Below are positions 35,763-47,710 of a stretch of DNA of 64,000 bases, piece after piece (the stretch's first letter is position 1; the number at the start of each line of letters is the position of its first letter). The stretch covers positions 806,001 through 870,000 of the forward strand of contig CAMRHE010000115.1 of NCBI GenBank assembly GCA_947044405.1, written 5' to 3'. The notes beneath the pieces are model-generated. The model saw only the letters and a program-made list of their open reading frames with translations, did no database searches and was not told the DNA's origin. The translations under genes were made by a program, and so were the position numbers. This DNA is from Leptodactylus fallax. Its lineage: Eukaryota > Chordata > Amphibia > Anura > Leptodactylidae.

Positions 35763-36324
35763 ATCTCCCATAGTGCTGTAGATGCTGTTAGCTTAATAAA
35801 AACCATACCTTTCTTAAGATTCAGAGCTCCAGTGATGCAGAGAAAAAGCACTTTTATTTTTTATTCATGAAGATCTTGGACTATAGGGAGCAGTTTAAAG
35901 TAGCTGGGGCAGTGATAGACTCTCTTTAAGGAGATCTGTTTCCTTTTCCACTTATCAGGCTGCTTTTGTCCTCCTTCCCTTCACTCAAACTCTTCTATAA
36001 TAGCAACTGCATCCATATCCATCCTCACACATGGAAGTCTATAGAGAAAGAAGGGGTGAGGAAGAAGCTGCTGCCAAGGAGTGTTTGATTTATTACTTTA
36101 CTTTCAGTACAGTATCTTGCTAGACATGGTAGTTTCAATAGAGCTATCTTACTCACAGTATAGCAAAGTGCATCTTTTCTAGCAACCTTCTCCTTGCCCT
36201 TCCCTACTTCTATGTAAGATATATCCCAGCCTTAGAGAAGGAAGCATAATTCTTTAATACAATATACTATAAAAAAGTTTCCTATATTCAACTGTAATAT
36301 TCTTTTCTGAAAAGTGTTTTTATA

Positions 36325-36898
36325 AATGGAGAAAAGGGAATGTGTCACCAAAAATGACCTACTTTTTAAACCAAGTTTTGATTTTAAACATATTGTAAAG
36401 ATTTTTTTTGCATTTTTTGGTGTCACCATCTATATATATTTTTAAGTGTTTAAGAGTTGCCAATTCTCTAGGGTTTTCTTTACAGCAGTCACCTTAATTA
36501 CATCACAAACAGGACCAATTGTATTACAATAGGTGTTAACACCTCTACAGATAATATCATGTAACACCCATCATTGCATCCATTATTGGCAATGGATGAT
36601 GTCACAGTTTTTCTACTCCCTCACAGAGCATATCTAAAAAACTTTCCCATAGATCTCAATGAGTCAGCTCCAGGCTATTGCTGCCTGTGGCCATCATTGT
36701 GTAGTAAATCATATCACTAAATGCTGTTAACACAGAAGGAGAGAAGCTCAGGCAAGATAGAAACCCTCATAATCATGTCCACAAAATGGAATAAAAAAAA
36801 ATCTGCAAAATAAAAAATGGATTTTAAAAAAGTGATATATTTCACAGTATGGTTTTAATAAATAAATAAAAAAAACTGATAACACATTCCTTTTATGT
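36325..36898. mobile_element. MITE with aaagggaatgtgtcacc end
   Basis: The left end aaagggaatgtgtcaccaaa and right end gataacacattccttttatg form an imperfect terminal inverted repeat of a known frog MITE type. AT-rich inner arms are also mirrored. Confidence 0.65.
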
Positions 36899-37062
36899 AA
36901 AATAAATGTCATAAATGAAAGGGACTAATGAAAGAAGCCACAAAGTCCTTCCAAGGTGCTAAAACTGGATTACCATATAAAGAGTTTTGAGTCATTATTT
37001 AGTGGTAATTTACAAATTTTTTTCTTAATTTGGAATTTTTATTTTGTCACTTTACCCTTTAG

Positions 37063-37262
37063 ATGCTCCTCAGATCCAGAAACTAATGACAGTAATGATC
37101 AGTCACCATGAGAAATGTTTTCCTAAATGCAATGACCAGCCTGTGGAAGTCAAGACACAGAAAAATGATCTAAAAAAGGTGCAGGTTCCTCGTAGTTCAG
37201 TCGGTTGGGATGCAGCTGAAGAAAGTGTCTCACCTTCAGGAGATTTATCAAAATCACATATG
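37063..37262 (+). CDS. ARHGAP25: ARHGAP25 coding exon H (end of GAP domain, start of linker)
   Basis: The acceptor tttacccttttag-type tract and donor catatg|gtaaga bound 200 nt. It encodes DAPQIQKLMTVMISHHEKCF P and then a linker with RSSVGWDAAEESVSPSGDLS. The RSSVGWDA phrase is diagnostic of ARHGAP25. The next intron is only 358 bp. Confidence 0.95.
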
Positions 37263-37620
37263 GTAAGACGTCTGGGATCCAAAGTAGACAGTTATTCCCC
37301 GCAGGAAAGGGAGAATCCGTTTTTATTACTGCTGGGATGGACCTAGCGTGGACAACAGAGGGTCCCTGTGAAAGAATGATGTATGGACCCTTGATCTCAA
37401 ATAGCTCCTCAGAGTATAACTAACCCAACATCTCCTTGAAATTCCATCAGTACTTGCAAACTATAAAATACATTGGCTCAGTCCCATATATGCAATCTAA
37501 TAGACCGTAGGAGCAAGCAAGGGGACCACTTACCTACTAAGCCCTTGCACAATTAAGATTTGATGTATAAATTGACCCTTAAATTGACAATAATTCTCAC
37601 TTTTTTAATCTTTCCTCCAG

Positions 37621-38153
37621 AAATACTCTGGTGATTCCCGTGGTTCTTCCATCTCAGATGATAATATGTCACTTCATGAAGACTACAGCTGTGGATTAGC
37701 AGATGATGCAGGATCCTGGAAAGCTATCCCCAGAAAGAGAACTCAGACTATGCCTATCACAAATTGTTCTATAGCGAAAAATCAGGATGACAACGCTACC
37801 AGTACCCTCAAAGAGGAAATTTTCAGTGGGGAATTTTGGTCATCTCCCAATGGGAGAAAGGCTTATTTATCTACTTGTCATAAGAGGACATTGTCAGAAG
37901 AACTGTCCCAACATCGTACATCAACCTATGATAATGTTCCTTACCCCCAGTGTGATGTTGAAGGTAGTTCTGGGTCAGGAACATTTGATACATGTTCAAT
38001 GAACAGTGAAGGCCAGCAGAGCCCAAGCCACCTTAGAAATGGGAATAACTACCTTGCTACTGAGAGTAAAGATGGCGGCAGCTGTGAGAGGTTGGTCAAC
38101 TCTCTAGAAGAAATGAGAATTCACAAGAAGAAGCTTGAGGACCGCATAAAGAG
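37621..38153 (+). CDS. ARHGAP25: ARHGAP25 coding exon I (Ser-rich linker, start of coiled coil)
   Basis: The acceptor aatctttcctccag and donor aagag|gtattt bound a 533-nt exon, the longest in the gene. It has KAIPRKRTQTMP, EIFSGEFWSS, KRTLSEELSQHRTSTYDNVP and a charged end, LEEMRIHKKKLEDRIK. The RKRTQT, EFWS and RTSTYDNVP islands correspond to conserved patches in mammalian ARHGAP25; the rest of the linker is diverged. TYDNVP and the Ser-rich stretches are plausible phosphorylation sites, by inference only. It ends in phase 2. Confidence 0.96.
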
Positions 38154-38699
38154 GTATTTAACATTACTAATGTTACATCTAGCAGAATAAAGGATTATTA
38201 TAACTTCTATCGTAGGAAATTACATCTATGGACATCTATAGACTATGGAAAACATTTGTAACCTCTGCAGGATGGGTGATACATATACAGGATGTATCTC
38301 CTCTCTGTGTTCCTCAACTTCTGTCAAATATAGAACATTGATTTTTATATACACTATTAGGGAATTCTGTCTTCTGCTACTCAGGATCCTAATCTCTTGG
38401 TCAGAATTTAGAACGGTTAGTCACAAAGAGAGTCTCTGGTTCTGGAGGACTTGACCTGCTCTGCATTGCACCAACAACCCATTGATTAGAATGAGTAATG
38501 TGTAATGCTTAATTTCTCCAGTGGTGTCACTACAGAGACATTTACTCGTAGGTTTCCCCATATATAACAACTGATCACCAGGGGGGCAATTTTTTTTATA
38601 CTCTTAGTGTTCATCTTTATATCAGGGGTCATTTCTAACAAGTAGTAATTGTCCAAAGCAGATAGCCCCTTTAAGCGATGATAGTAGTCCTTATGGTAC
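38154..38699 (+). other. ARHGAP25 last intron, first part, nothing seen
   Basis: No element or exon was recognised. Confidence 0.5.
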
Positions 38700-39075
38700 T
38701 CTAAGGCTGAGTTCACACAGAGGAATTTGCAGCTGATTTAGCAGCAGATTCCACCTGAAAATCAGCTCTAACTTCTGGCTGAAATCTGCCCCCATTGTTT
38801 TTAATGGGAGACAGTAGTGGATGCTTCTCTTTTTTCAGGATGCTGAAGAAAGAAGTGTCTTGCTTGATCTTGCCACGCATCTTGCCAAATCCTGTGGTGC
38901 GAGACGCCTCATTGTCTCTGAGGCTAATCAGTGAGTAAACCCATGGCAGAAAGCCAAAGCTCTGCTTCAGCATTTTGCCATGGGTTAGACAGGTCCGGAC
39001 TTTGGAGAGGAAACTGAAGTGGAAGACTGCCTCAAATTCCTCTCCAAATTCCATCATGTGAACAGGGCCCTACAT
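38700..39075. mobile_element. MITE with aaggctgagttcacac end
   Basis: ctaaggctgagttcacacag at the left and catgtgaacagggccctaca at the right mirror each other, and gaatttgcagc and aaattccat lie just inside. This terminal phrase is common in frog MITEs; the relative at 48255-48535 starts ctaggttcacacctgcgctt. Confidence 0.65.
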
Positions 39076-40165
39076 AAATCATATTGATCATTTTCAATTA
39101 TTATGTCATAATAGAGCTTGAAATTGGAAACATATGGAGACACAGCAAGGCACCATACACCACCATGGGTGTCCTATAGCAATTCTATATAAATTGAGTA
39201 AAGCACACAAGCAGTAGATTGGCCGAAAAGATTCAAGGTTTTAGTGTTGTGATATAGAACACAACCACCTATGTAGACGGTGAACTTAATCCTGGGTCTC
39301 AAGGCTGCTGGATCCACATCACTGCCAGGGATAACAGGGGGTGTCAAGAAATTCCAGATGAATTTCTGTGTATTTTTAGTCATTTTACTGTATACTATTT
39401 TAAGCATGTTATTTTGGTACTTATGCCTATCGTAAGATTATTAGATTGTTTGGGGTCCTACTTTAGGCACTACTACCAACCAGTTTAAGTGGGATGAAGC
39501 TATAATGTTTAGCAGAGTCACTTCTAAATATACAGCGTTCTGGAGTATATAGCAATGTAAAGAACCAAGAGGCCACAGCTCTTGCCCAAGCCTCAGTTCT
39601 CCTCCACCAGTTGATCGGTAGAAGTGGTGGGAGTCGGACCCCCACCGATCTGAAAGAAGAACACTGCTATACATACTGTAGGATATCAGGGATGTTAAAT
39701 CCTGACACAGAAAATGTGTCCTAGATCAGGAGTGGCCTTCTCAAAGATATGGCGTTTTATAGAGATTTCATAGAATATTAATCTGTGGTAGGAAAAGGAA
39801 GTGGTGACCACAGAGGGCGTAGAACGGCAATTTATTTAACACACTCTGTTAAATTTCTGTCGAAAACAGCAAGTGTAGTTGCAATGCTTGAGATAAGCGG
39901 TTTCCTCTTGAAGACATTGTCAAGCATAAACTTTTACATAATTTTACAATTAACTGTCCCTGCACCTTTAAGAATTCTTGACTTTGGATACCATTTAGAT
40001 ATTGAAGGGTTTGTTCCACAGTTAAGTATTATAATTCTCTATTAGATGCAAAAAAAATTAACAATTTTCAATTTCAATAATTTAACAAGAAATGTTCCTT
40101 TGCCTAGATTCTGCTGTTAGAGATGTGGAAATGCTTAACACTTTAAGGAGTCTGGGTAGTATGGG
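39076..40165 (+). other. ARHGAP25 last intron, decayed MITE text
   Basis: 39460-39680 carries gatcggtagaagtggtggga and ggacccccaccgatctgaaa, typical of the cctatcc-core MITE family. No exon was seen. Confidence 0.5.
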
Positions 40166-40930
40166 CGTTAATGCTGTCAACATAGCTAACTGAGGGTTTA
40201 TTCTTTGCGTGATGAGTTGTACTTTTATTTGGAACCATTTGGAGGTACATATTATATATTGATTAGTTTTTATTAACGTTTTGGGGGCGTCCGTGTGAAA
40301 AACCCACAATTCTATTATCATTTTTAGCATTTTGTTTTTATGGCGTTCACTCTGCTTTGAAAATAACATTATAAAATTACGATTACAGCAATACCATATT
40401 TATATTGTTTTTTTTTATGTTTTACCACTTTTACTAAATAAAACATCATTTCATTTTCCTGGGGTCACTGTATTCTGAGATCCAAAATTTTTTACAGTTT
40501 TTTTGGCGGAGGTATGTTAGCGCTCTTTATTTGCAGGGAAAGTTGTAGTTTTTATTGGTACCAATTTTTGGTATGTATGGGTTTTTGATCACTTTTTATT
40601 GCTATTTTTGGAGGAAGACGAGGCGACCAAAATATATTAATTTGCACATTGCGATATATATATATTTTTACAGCGTTCACCGTATGGGATAAATAGCGCA
40701 ATTTTCAAACCCTGTGATCTAATCCACCTAACCACTCATGGTATGAACACTATTGATCACAGCATCTGAGGGGTTAAGCCCCCAGAGTTGGAGTATATTC
40801 TGACTCTTGCGGCTAGTCCCGGGTCCCAGCTGTATAATACAGCCGAGACCTGGAAGTCATTCCACAGACACAGCTGCTGTACCTGTGGCATCAAAATGCC
40901 GTACTATTAGGTAAAGAGCAGGAAGGGGTT
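40166..40930 (+). repeat. AT-rich frog repeat copy
   Basis: It has the same order as 5200-6480 and 61735-62925: a gttgtacttttatttggaac block, a ggtatgtatgggtttttgat block, a cagcgttcaccgtatgggat block and a terminus tgccgtactattaggtaaag / aggaaggggttgaaa. That terminus matches 62870-62925. Confidence 0.7.
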
Positions 40931-41285
40931 GAAATGACAACTGACACATTAACTACATGGATACATGGCTACTACTAATGGCTTAACACATTGGTGTTAA
41001 AGCGCTTCCCGGTGTTCCTTTGACTCCTTTTCAGAGTATCCATCTAATGTCTAGTGTTGGTGAGAATTCACTTGTGTGCCTATTCTTATTGCCTGGACTG
41101 TACAATAGCAAATATTACTCCGCCACAAGTGTACAAGATCACGTGGTGTGATAGATCCACTGAGCATGTGTGACCACCAACACAGGGCACATTAGTTGGA
41201 CATTCTAGAAAGAAATAAAAATAACACCAGGGAGTGCCATAATCAGTTAAGTAACAGCTATATCTAAATACAGGAGCAATTTTTG
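40931..41285 (+). other. Intronic, no element recognised
   Basis: Nothing beyond ordinary sequence was seen. Confidence 0.45.
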
Positions 41286-41585
41286 AAAGGGGTTATGCCA
41301 TGAAAAATATATATCCTCTATCCATAAGATTGCAAATCGTTGGGGTCTGACTGCTGAGACTTCCACCAATCTTCAGATCCTGAGGGTGCTTCACCACTAT
41401 TGTAAAAATAGCCGCAGTGAAGGAAGCCTAACTCCTGGTGGACACAGATGCTCCCCCACTTCCATTCACATCATTGGAAGCATCAGAGATAGCTATAGTA
41501 CAGCACCCCAGTACTCCCATTGAAGTGAATGGAGTGTTGCTGTGTCCACCAGGGGTTCAACTGCATTTACAAGGGGGGGGGGGGT
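41286..41585. mobile_element. cctatcc-type MITE copy with a G homopolymer at its edge
   Basis: gaaaggggttatgccatgaa starts the copy. cgttggggtctgactgctga and cttccaccaatcttcagatc lie within. It ends at a run of about 13 G (41572-41584). Confidence 0.5.
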
Positions 41586-42301
41586 GAAACACCGAAAATA
41601 TTATATTATAGTGGTCAAACAGTAAAAATGCAATATTTAAAGTATTAGTATAACTATTAATTATAAAATTAATACAACTAATTTTAATATTGTGTAGAGG
41701 GGAGAATGTATAACATTTTGTAATATATTTTATGACATTTTGTTTAGTAGCCCAAAAATTGGCTCTAAAGTCCCTCCAAACTCTGAGCATTGCTATAGTC
41801 TCTATACCATACTCAGTGTATATAGCGTGTACTATACACACACTGCCTATGGCTAGTATTCCTTGTAGTGACAGGCCTAGCAATTACTATATCAGCTAAT
41901 CTATCTTTTATTTTACTTTCCATGCCTAAAACCGCCTGTCTGCACTTATTGCTACATCACTCTGAACATCCCTGCACCTCGCTGCCTTCTGGTGCATCCC
42001 TGCTGGCTTGATAGGGTGCAGATAGTAGGACACAGAAAATGTTCACAGCAGTTTGGCGATAGGAGATGTATAGAAGGTATGGATAGTAGAGGCAGGCTAA
42101 GGAGCCTACCTGTGCATTTAATGTTAGCTGTAGTTCGTGTATATAGTACACACTATACACTGAATATGGAACATGCTCCTCTATGAAATTCTTAGTTACA
42201 GCATTGCGAAGGAGAGACTTTAGGGCAATTTAAAAAAAAAAATTTAAGTAAAGAAAATGTCTTAATAAAATATATTACAAAAATGTTAATCATAACCCCC
42301 T

Positions 42302-42850
42302 GCACAAATAATAATAATACATTTTATTTATATAGCGCCAACATATTCTGCAGCACTTTACAAAATGTAGGTTTGAGTACAGACAAAAAGAAATCATTAC
42401 AGAGTAATAGTCAATTCATACACTGGGACTGAGGGCCCTGCTCGCAAGAGCTTACAATCTATGAGGTAGAGGGGGTGACACAAGAGGTAGCAGGGGCGGC
42501 AACGGAGGTAGCATTGCTTATACAGTGTTAGAGACATTTTTGTGATAGAAGTTACTGTCATTACACATATATAAGCTGTATGAACCGTCACCAGTCGTGT
42601 CCTTTAATGTGCAGATGGTGCCTGGACATATAAAGTTAGTCTGAAACTGCATCATATCCTGTGAGGTAATGCGGGAGCATGAACAGAGGAGGATTAGATT
42701 TAGGGATTCTATTAGGAATTGTGATAGGCCTGTCTGAAAAGATGTGCCTTTAGTTTGCGCTTGAAGCTGCAAAAATTGGGAATTAATCTGATTGTCCGGG
42801 GTAGAGCATTCCGTAGAAGTGGTGCAACTTGGGAGAAGTCTTGGATACAT
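42302..42850 (-). mobile_element. L2/CR1-like LINE 3' end, antisense in ARHGAP25 intron
   Basis: The plus-strand text starts with an AAT-rich tail and ttatttatatagcgccaaca, then ctgctcgcaagagcttacaa. Minus-strand translation from about 42845 reads VAPLLRNALPRTIRL, then SFKRKLKAHLFRQAYHN. This is the same C-terminal region as at 21700-21790 and 49000-49120. It is 5'-truncated. Confidence 0.85.
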
Positions 42851-43260
42851 TATCGATATCAGATCGGCTGGTCCAACACAGATCAGCTGTTTGAAGGGAT
42901 AGCAGCACTTGAGTGAGCGCTGCTTCCACTTCACAGGCCATATGATGTCACATTCATTAGTCACAAGGCCTGTTTGCAGCGAAGTCCTCTTCAAGTGAAT
43001 GTAGCTGAGGCTGAGCCATACCATATACAGTCACTATACAATGTATGGCGCCTGGTAAACAAGCAGTGAAGAGGCTGCATCACTAATGCACATGCAGCGA
43101 CCTCTTCAAATAGTTGATTGGTGGGTGTCCCGGGCTGACAGACCCCCACCCATCTGATATTGATGGCTTCTCCTAAGGTTAGGTCATCATCAATGGTTAA
43201 TGGGAGTCTGTTAGTAGTAGTCAGATTTGCTGCTGATAGACTCCCTTTAAGTCCTGGAAA
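42851..43260. mobile_element. cctatcc-type MITE adjacent to gactccctttaag terminus
   Basis: cagatcggctggtccaacac, gttgattggtgggtgtcccg and gataatgatgacctaac-type phrases identify the family. It runs into gatagactccctttaagtcc at about 43238. Confidence 0.55.
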
Positions 43261-43363
43261 TCCCCTTTATTCATTGGGAATTTTGTTATGAGAGTTTTTC
43301 AAATGCCAAGAAAGTTTTTAGAAGATTTCCCAAAGTCTTATATCATTTCTCTTTTTACCTTAG

Positions 43364-43574
43364 CCTAGAGAAAGAAAATTATGATGTATGGAAGAAAGTG
43401 GTGAAATTAAATGAGGACTTGGAAAAGGAAAGAAATCAGCGGAAGGCGCTGGAAATCACATTGCAAAATATGGAGCGATCACGAGATGATGCGGAAAGAA
43501 GGAACAAACATCTGGAGCAGGAAATCCAAGGCTTTGTGAGAGCCATGAGTCAGGCGGGAAATAAGCCAGAATAA
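43364..43574 (+). CDS. ARHGAP25: ARHGAP25 terminal coding exon J (coiled coil, stop)
   Basis: The acceptor ctttttaccttag precedes 43364 and the stop TAA is at 43572-43574. It encodes LEKENYDVWKKVVKLNEDLE followed by KERNQRKALEITLQNMERSR and ends AGNKPE. Heptad-like spacing of Leu, Val and Met indicates a coiled coil, which in this family supports oligomerisation. The length and end match the mammalian C-terminus closely. It lies 5210 bp downstream of the previous exon. Confidence 0.97.
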
Positions 43575-43850
43575 CTACATTGCTAGCAGGAGATCAATTT
43601 CACAATGACGCTGGTTTCACCAAATGCTTGAGATAAAGAAAACCCCAGAGGAAAGACTGGATGGAATCTTGGGGTTTAGTTTGGTTCTTTGGCCAAGAAA
43701 ATATTTTAAAATACTTTGGTAAATTTAACCATAAAGACTACTTTTTGTATAGACTGCTGTCAAGCACGCCTGCCATACCTGGAAGTTTCTACTTATATAT
43801 TTTTGTATTAGTGATAAGCCTGTATTAAAGTAATTTAACACCAATGAGAC
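43575..43850 (+). other. ARHGAP25: ARHGAP25 3' UTR (approximate)
   Basis: Sequence after the stop is non-repetitive up to an ATTAAA signal. The cleavage position is inferred to lie 15-25 bases beyond the signal; transcripts could extend further, for example to an aaaataaat near 44074. Confidence 0.6.
43824..43829 (+). promoter_or_regulatory. ARHGAP25: Poly(A) signal ATTAAA
   Basis: This is the second most common vertebrate poly(A) hexamer, 250 bp after the stop codon. A T-rich, GU-like stretch (cttctttatttcc) follows about 25 bases downstream. Confidence 0.6.
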
Positions 43851-45454
43851 TTCACTTCTTTATTTCCAGTTCTCCACAATTTTATGAGAATATACTTATC
43901 CATAGCAATATTGCAATAGCTCACTGGTGTCTTGTGAAAAAATAGCTTTAAAATGGGCCTGTCACCAGTTCCGACATGGAATACTTCTATTTTCTACAAA
44001 AAAATAATTCTGGAACAGTTCTTCTTATAGCTCAGAGTTGTGCCATTCCTCTGTTATCCCTCCTGAAAATCTAAAAATAAATTTATAACTGGGTGTTACC
44101 ATTTGGCTTGTCAATGGGAAGGGTCCCCTGCCTTGTCCCATCACTGCTGACAGGTTTGGTTTTCACCTGAGAGGCACAGGAAGGTAGAATGCCATGTGTC
44201 TGAGAACTGAGAGGCAAAAACTGCACATGGAGTCTGTGGGACATACATGTCAAGCACATTGGAGCAGGTTTATTATGTCTTGTATGGCAGTTTTCTAGTG
44301 TACACGGTATGAGAAAGGTACAATTTTTTTCACAGGTCTGTCTTTCTTTGACCCTGCCCTTACCGCTTTCCTGAAAGGAGTTATGGTAATGGATATGGTG
44401 TGGGCACGGTCACATACCCTACCAAATTTCTAAAAATTTACAACAATTTACTGATAATAGTAAAATCTATGCCAGCTATGAGCGGGAGTAGATTATAGTG
44501 CAGGTGCATGTCCCAGTGGAGGTACACCCTCTGCTGGTGCAGGAGATATGACCAGCCTTCATAAATCTCCCCCATTGTTTTTATGTGCTCCCTCTGTACT
44601 TGCCGTGTATCACATTACCCCGTGCAGATGCCACTTAAAAACCCAGCTGAGGCCCCAAGTTGCGGAAATGCAGCTTTTTTTGTTGTTGAAGATTTTGCTG
44701 CGATTTATTTTTTTTTGATCCAGAAGACTTGTTTGCAGTGCTAAGGGTCTTGGAAGTCTCTCAGAAAGTAGGTTACATGTCTAGGGTCCGTATGATTGTT
44801 TATGGCATGAGAAGATGGCGAGATACACAGTGCACAGGTGTATAATACATGTTGGACAAGACATTGGCCTTTATTTATGACTAGCACAGCCCATATGTAA
44901 ATTTGTTGTGCCCATCTTGTGTTACAAATACATATGATACCTGGAAATACTTGGCAGATACCATGGCTTGCTAAACTCTCTTGCAGGAGAGAGTCCATGT
45001 ATCATTCCCTAGCCCTGCACCAGGTATAACACAATATGAAAGGTTTTCCTTGAGCGTTTCTGTCATGGTTTTTTTTTTTTTTTTTTGCTCTTTTACTCAC
45101 CAAACAATTCTCAAAACTTTTTTTTCCACTCCAGCTTTTATAGCATATAGAACGTATTATTACAATATCCTATGATAGACTCTCATTTTCTTCAGAATAC
45201 ATTAGTCAATAGTCCTGTTTTGTAACATCCTGCTTATGAGCTCAATGTGGACTGAGATAAACAATATGCTGAAACATAAGAATAGCTAAAGTAGAGGAGA
45301 ATATAATGTGCATGAGAATATAATAAAAATAATAATTTTTTTTTTTGCTTTTCTGATAATACAACACATTACAACCAGAAGATGGCGCCGCATGATCATG
45401 TACTTTGCTTCAGAAAAGCCTGTCATGTCAAGAACAGAACATTACCATATAGGA
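43851..45454. other. Downstream of ARHGAP25, decayed repeats
   Basis: It holds a possible MITE start (aaatgggcctgtcaccagtt at 43952), a half MITE (gaggccccaagttgcggaaa at 44649) and a poly-T run (45069-45087). No exon was recognised. Confidence 0.5.
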
Positions 45455-46497
45455 CAGTAATGGCAAACCTTTTAGAGACCGAGTGCCCAAACTTCAACCC
45501 AAAACCCATTAAATTATCTCAAAGTGTCAATCACTATTTACATTGCTCAGGGACTGTTTTACAGTGACCGTGCAATGTTATTACAGCCTGTACTAATATC
45601 ACATGTCTGCTATAAAACAGATACTGTGTGATATAAATAGTGAAGGGCCCCCACACAGTACAATGCCCTCCACAGTGACCTCAGACAGTACAATGCACTC
45701 CACAGTGGCCCCGAGACAGTACAATGCGCTCCGAAGTAGCCCCCAGACAGTACAATACGCTCCAAAGTGGCCCCTAGACAGTATTATATGCTCCACAGTG
45801 GTCCCCACACAGTATTATATGCTCCAGAGTGACCCCCACACAGTATTATATGCCCACAGTGGCTCCCACACAGTATTATATGCTCCATAGTGACCCCCAC
45901 ATAGTATTATATACTCAACAGTGGCCCCATGCAGTATTATATAATGCACAGTGGGCCCCCAGACAGTATTATATGCTCCACAGTGGCCCCCACACAGTAT
46001 TATATACTGTACAGTGGGTCTCCAGACAGTATTATATGCTCCACAGTTGCCCCAACACAGTATTATATGCCCACAGTAGGCCCCCCCATACAGTATTATA
46101 TGCTCCACAGTGGCCCCCACACAGTATTATATGCTCCACAGTAAGCCGCCCCACACAGTATTAAATGCTCCACAGTGGCTCCCACACAGTATTATATGCT
46201 CCACAGTGGACCCCCACAGAGTATTATCTGCTACTTACCTGAAGTCCCACAAAGAGCAGCCTGGCATTGTCATTCTTCTGACTGCAGGCGCTGATAACTT
46301 ACATCATCGCGCCTGCATTGGGGCAGAGGTCACACTCTGCAGTCAGTGTAAGCCACAGTACATTTGCACATACAGCTAAAAGAAGTGATCGCTACCGAAT
46401 TCCCCGTTAGTGAGCGATCAGGGCTACGGTGCTCGTGCCAGCAGAGAGGACTCTGAGTGCCCCCTCTGGCACGCATGCCACAGGTTCGCCAACACGG
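45455..46497. mobile_element. hAT-like non-autonomous element, about 1.04 kb
   Basis: The left end cagtaatggcaaacctttta and right end gccacaggttcgccaacacgg-type terminus form an imperfect inverted repeat. The 8-bp flanks are atatagga (45447-45454) and atatagaa (46498-46505), a 7/8 match consistent with a hAT target-site duplication. The interior is dominated by the minisatellite at 45650-46235. No transposase was seen. Confidence 0.75.
45650..46235. repeat. Minisatellite of about 19 units of 30-31 bp
   Basis: The unit is of the form acagtattatatgctccaca followed by gtggccccc. The first four units read acagtacaatgc instead, so the array has two subtypes in blocks. The predicted ORFs across it (TQYYMLHSGPH repeats) are artefacts of a unit close to a multiple of 3. 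Confidence 0.95.
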
Positions 46498-46505
46498 ATA
46501 TAGAA

Positions 46506-46800
46506 TGTGGGAAGTATAAAGACACCGCTAAAAAACACTGCAGAAAAAACGAGGGTGGAAACACATCACATTTTTTTTTTCCGCAGCGTTTTCATTGCGT
46601 TTTGCTGAGTTTTTCTCTGCGGATTTTCTTCCCTTATTATGCGATTAGTTTCCGTGGATATAATTGACATGCAGCTATTTCGCAGCAGTTTTTTTTTCTG
46701 CAAGGTGTAGATGGAATTAGCCAGAATCTCATTCACTTTGCTGGTACTGTAAAATACTGTGTTTTTTTTCACTGCATTTCCGCAATGTGGGGCTTTCTAA
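46506..46800. mobile_element. MITE related to 6943-7162
   Basis: ccgctaaaaaacactgcaga at the left and actgcatttccgcaatgtgg at the right, with internal ccgcagcgttttcattgcgt, indicate a palindromic element. Confidence 0.5.
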
Positions 46801-47275
46801 ATAGAGCTGGATAAATAAAGCGTGAACTCTGCTTGGATGCCGGGAGGAACAAGACCACTTACTTTCTGAAACTGATCACATACACTTGTTCTTTGTATTG
46901 CAATGTCTCAGATTAATATATTGCTCTTAGAACATATACTGTGACCATATACAGTACAGTGTATTTGCTAACCTCAGACACTAGGAGGTACTAAGCCCAT
47001 ATAAATTTATTCCATCCATATCGAGTAAGATTTCTGCAGTGGCTGTGAGCTGTTAGTAGCGGGATGTCTCAATTCATATGCTGTATTAGAACATAGACAG
47101 GCTAATAGGAGGTCTCTCATTTGAGACCACCTCTACGACCCACGCTGCAGATCTGGTCACTCCATGTAACTCAGGCTGTTTGGTACAAAATGGGGATTTT
47201 GTTCTGAACACCACAAAGATAATGGTAATGCACCTCTAAATAGTACATATTATTGGGTTACAAATTATGGATCTA
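46801..47275. other. No gene or element seen
   Basis: Unremarkable intergenic sequence. Confidence 0.45.
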
Positions 47276-47710
47276 TTTAAAGGGGTATTACCATCTTCAA
47301 CACTTAGCGTATTCACAGCATTGGATATGTCATGACTGGTGTCATCTCTGGGACCTTCAATTATCAGGAGAATGGTGACCTGTGACCCTACTTGCTTATT
47401 GACATTAACAGAGAGGGGGCTTGAGCACAAAAATCTTGATCCAAGTTTAGGAGAAATAAGGAAAAAGTACCTGGATAGTGATACTTATCACCTTAGGCTA
47501 CAACATGTTATACTGCTGTACTATGCTGGCACTATTGGGTATGAGTGGTACTGAGTTGCCACTGTTTATAGGGGGCACTCTACTAATAATAGTGTGTATG
47601 TGGGGCACTCTGCTGGCACCACTGTGTACAAGCGCTCAGCCATCGCTATTGGGGGGCACTTTATTGGCTATTATGTCTCTATTAATAGCATATTTTGATC
47701 ATCTGGGGAA
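47276..47710. repeat. MITE start and degenerate GC-rich tandem repeat
   Basis: ttaaaggggtattaccatct at 47277 is a TTAAAGG-type MITE terminus. From about 47515 irregular units (ggggcactctactaataata, ggggcactctgctggcacca, ggggcactttattggctatt) follow. The 99-residue ORF over it is a repeat artefact. Confidence 0.5.

Larger units (their letters stand above)
18713..43574 (+). other. ARHGAP25: ARHGAP25 gene (ten coding exons seen)
   Basis: This is the Rho GTPase-activating protein of the ARHGAP22/24/25 group. In mammals ARHGAP25 is a leukocyte-enriched Rac GAP acting at membranes and phagosomes; that role is family knowledge. The sequence shows ten exons whose GT/AG junctions keep one frame, giving about 619 residues from Met at 18727. 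The human protein is about 645, with a short extra N-terminus. Domain order is PH (about 20-124), RhoGAP (about 129-330), a Ser-rich linker (about 330-525) and a coiled coil (about 530-617). Segments such as [24 protein letters not shown] and RSSVGWDA favour ARHGAP25 over its paralogues. Introns are 3677, 5069, 3316, 841, 1304, 1811, 1402, 358 and 5210 bp. No frameshift or internal stop was found. The upstream exon and main promoter were not located. Confidence 0.95.

Noticed and set aside
37044..37346. Reading the ORF from 37044 to 37346 as one coding exon
   Set aside because: The conserved peptide begins at the acceptor before 37063 and stops matching at the donor after 37262. The ends are intronic.
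42518..43024. 168-residue minus-strand ORF
   Set aside because: It runs in the wrong frame through the LINE 3' end and an adjoining MITE. The real LINE frame is a different one.
45599..46379. Long overlapping ORFs with TQYYMLHSGPH-type repeats, and the minus-strand equivalents
   Set aside because: They are translations of a 30-31 bp minisatellite. All frames look alike and no flanking gene structure exists.
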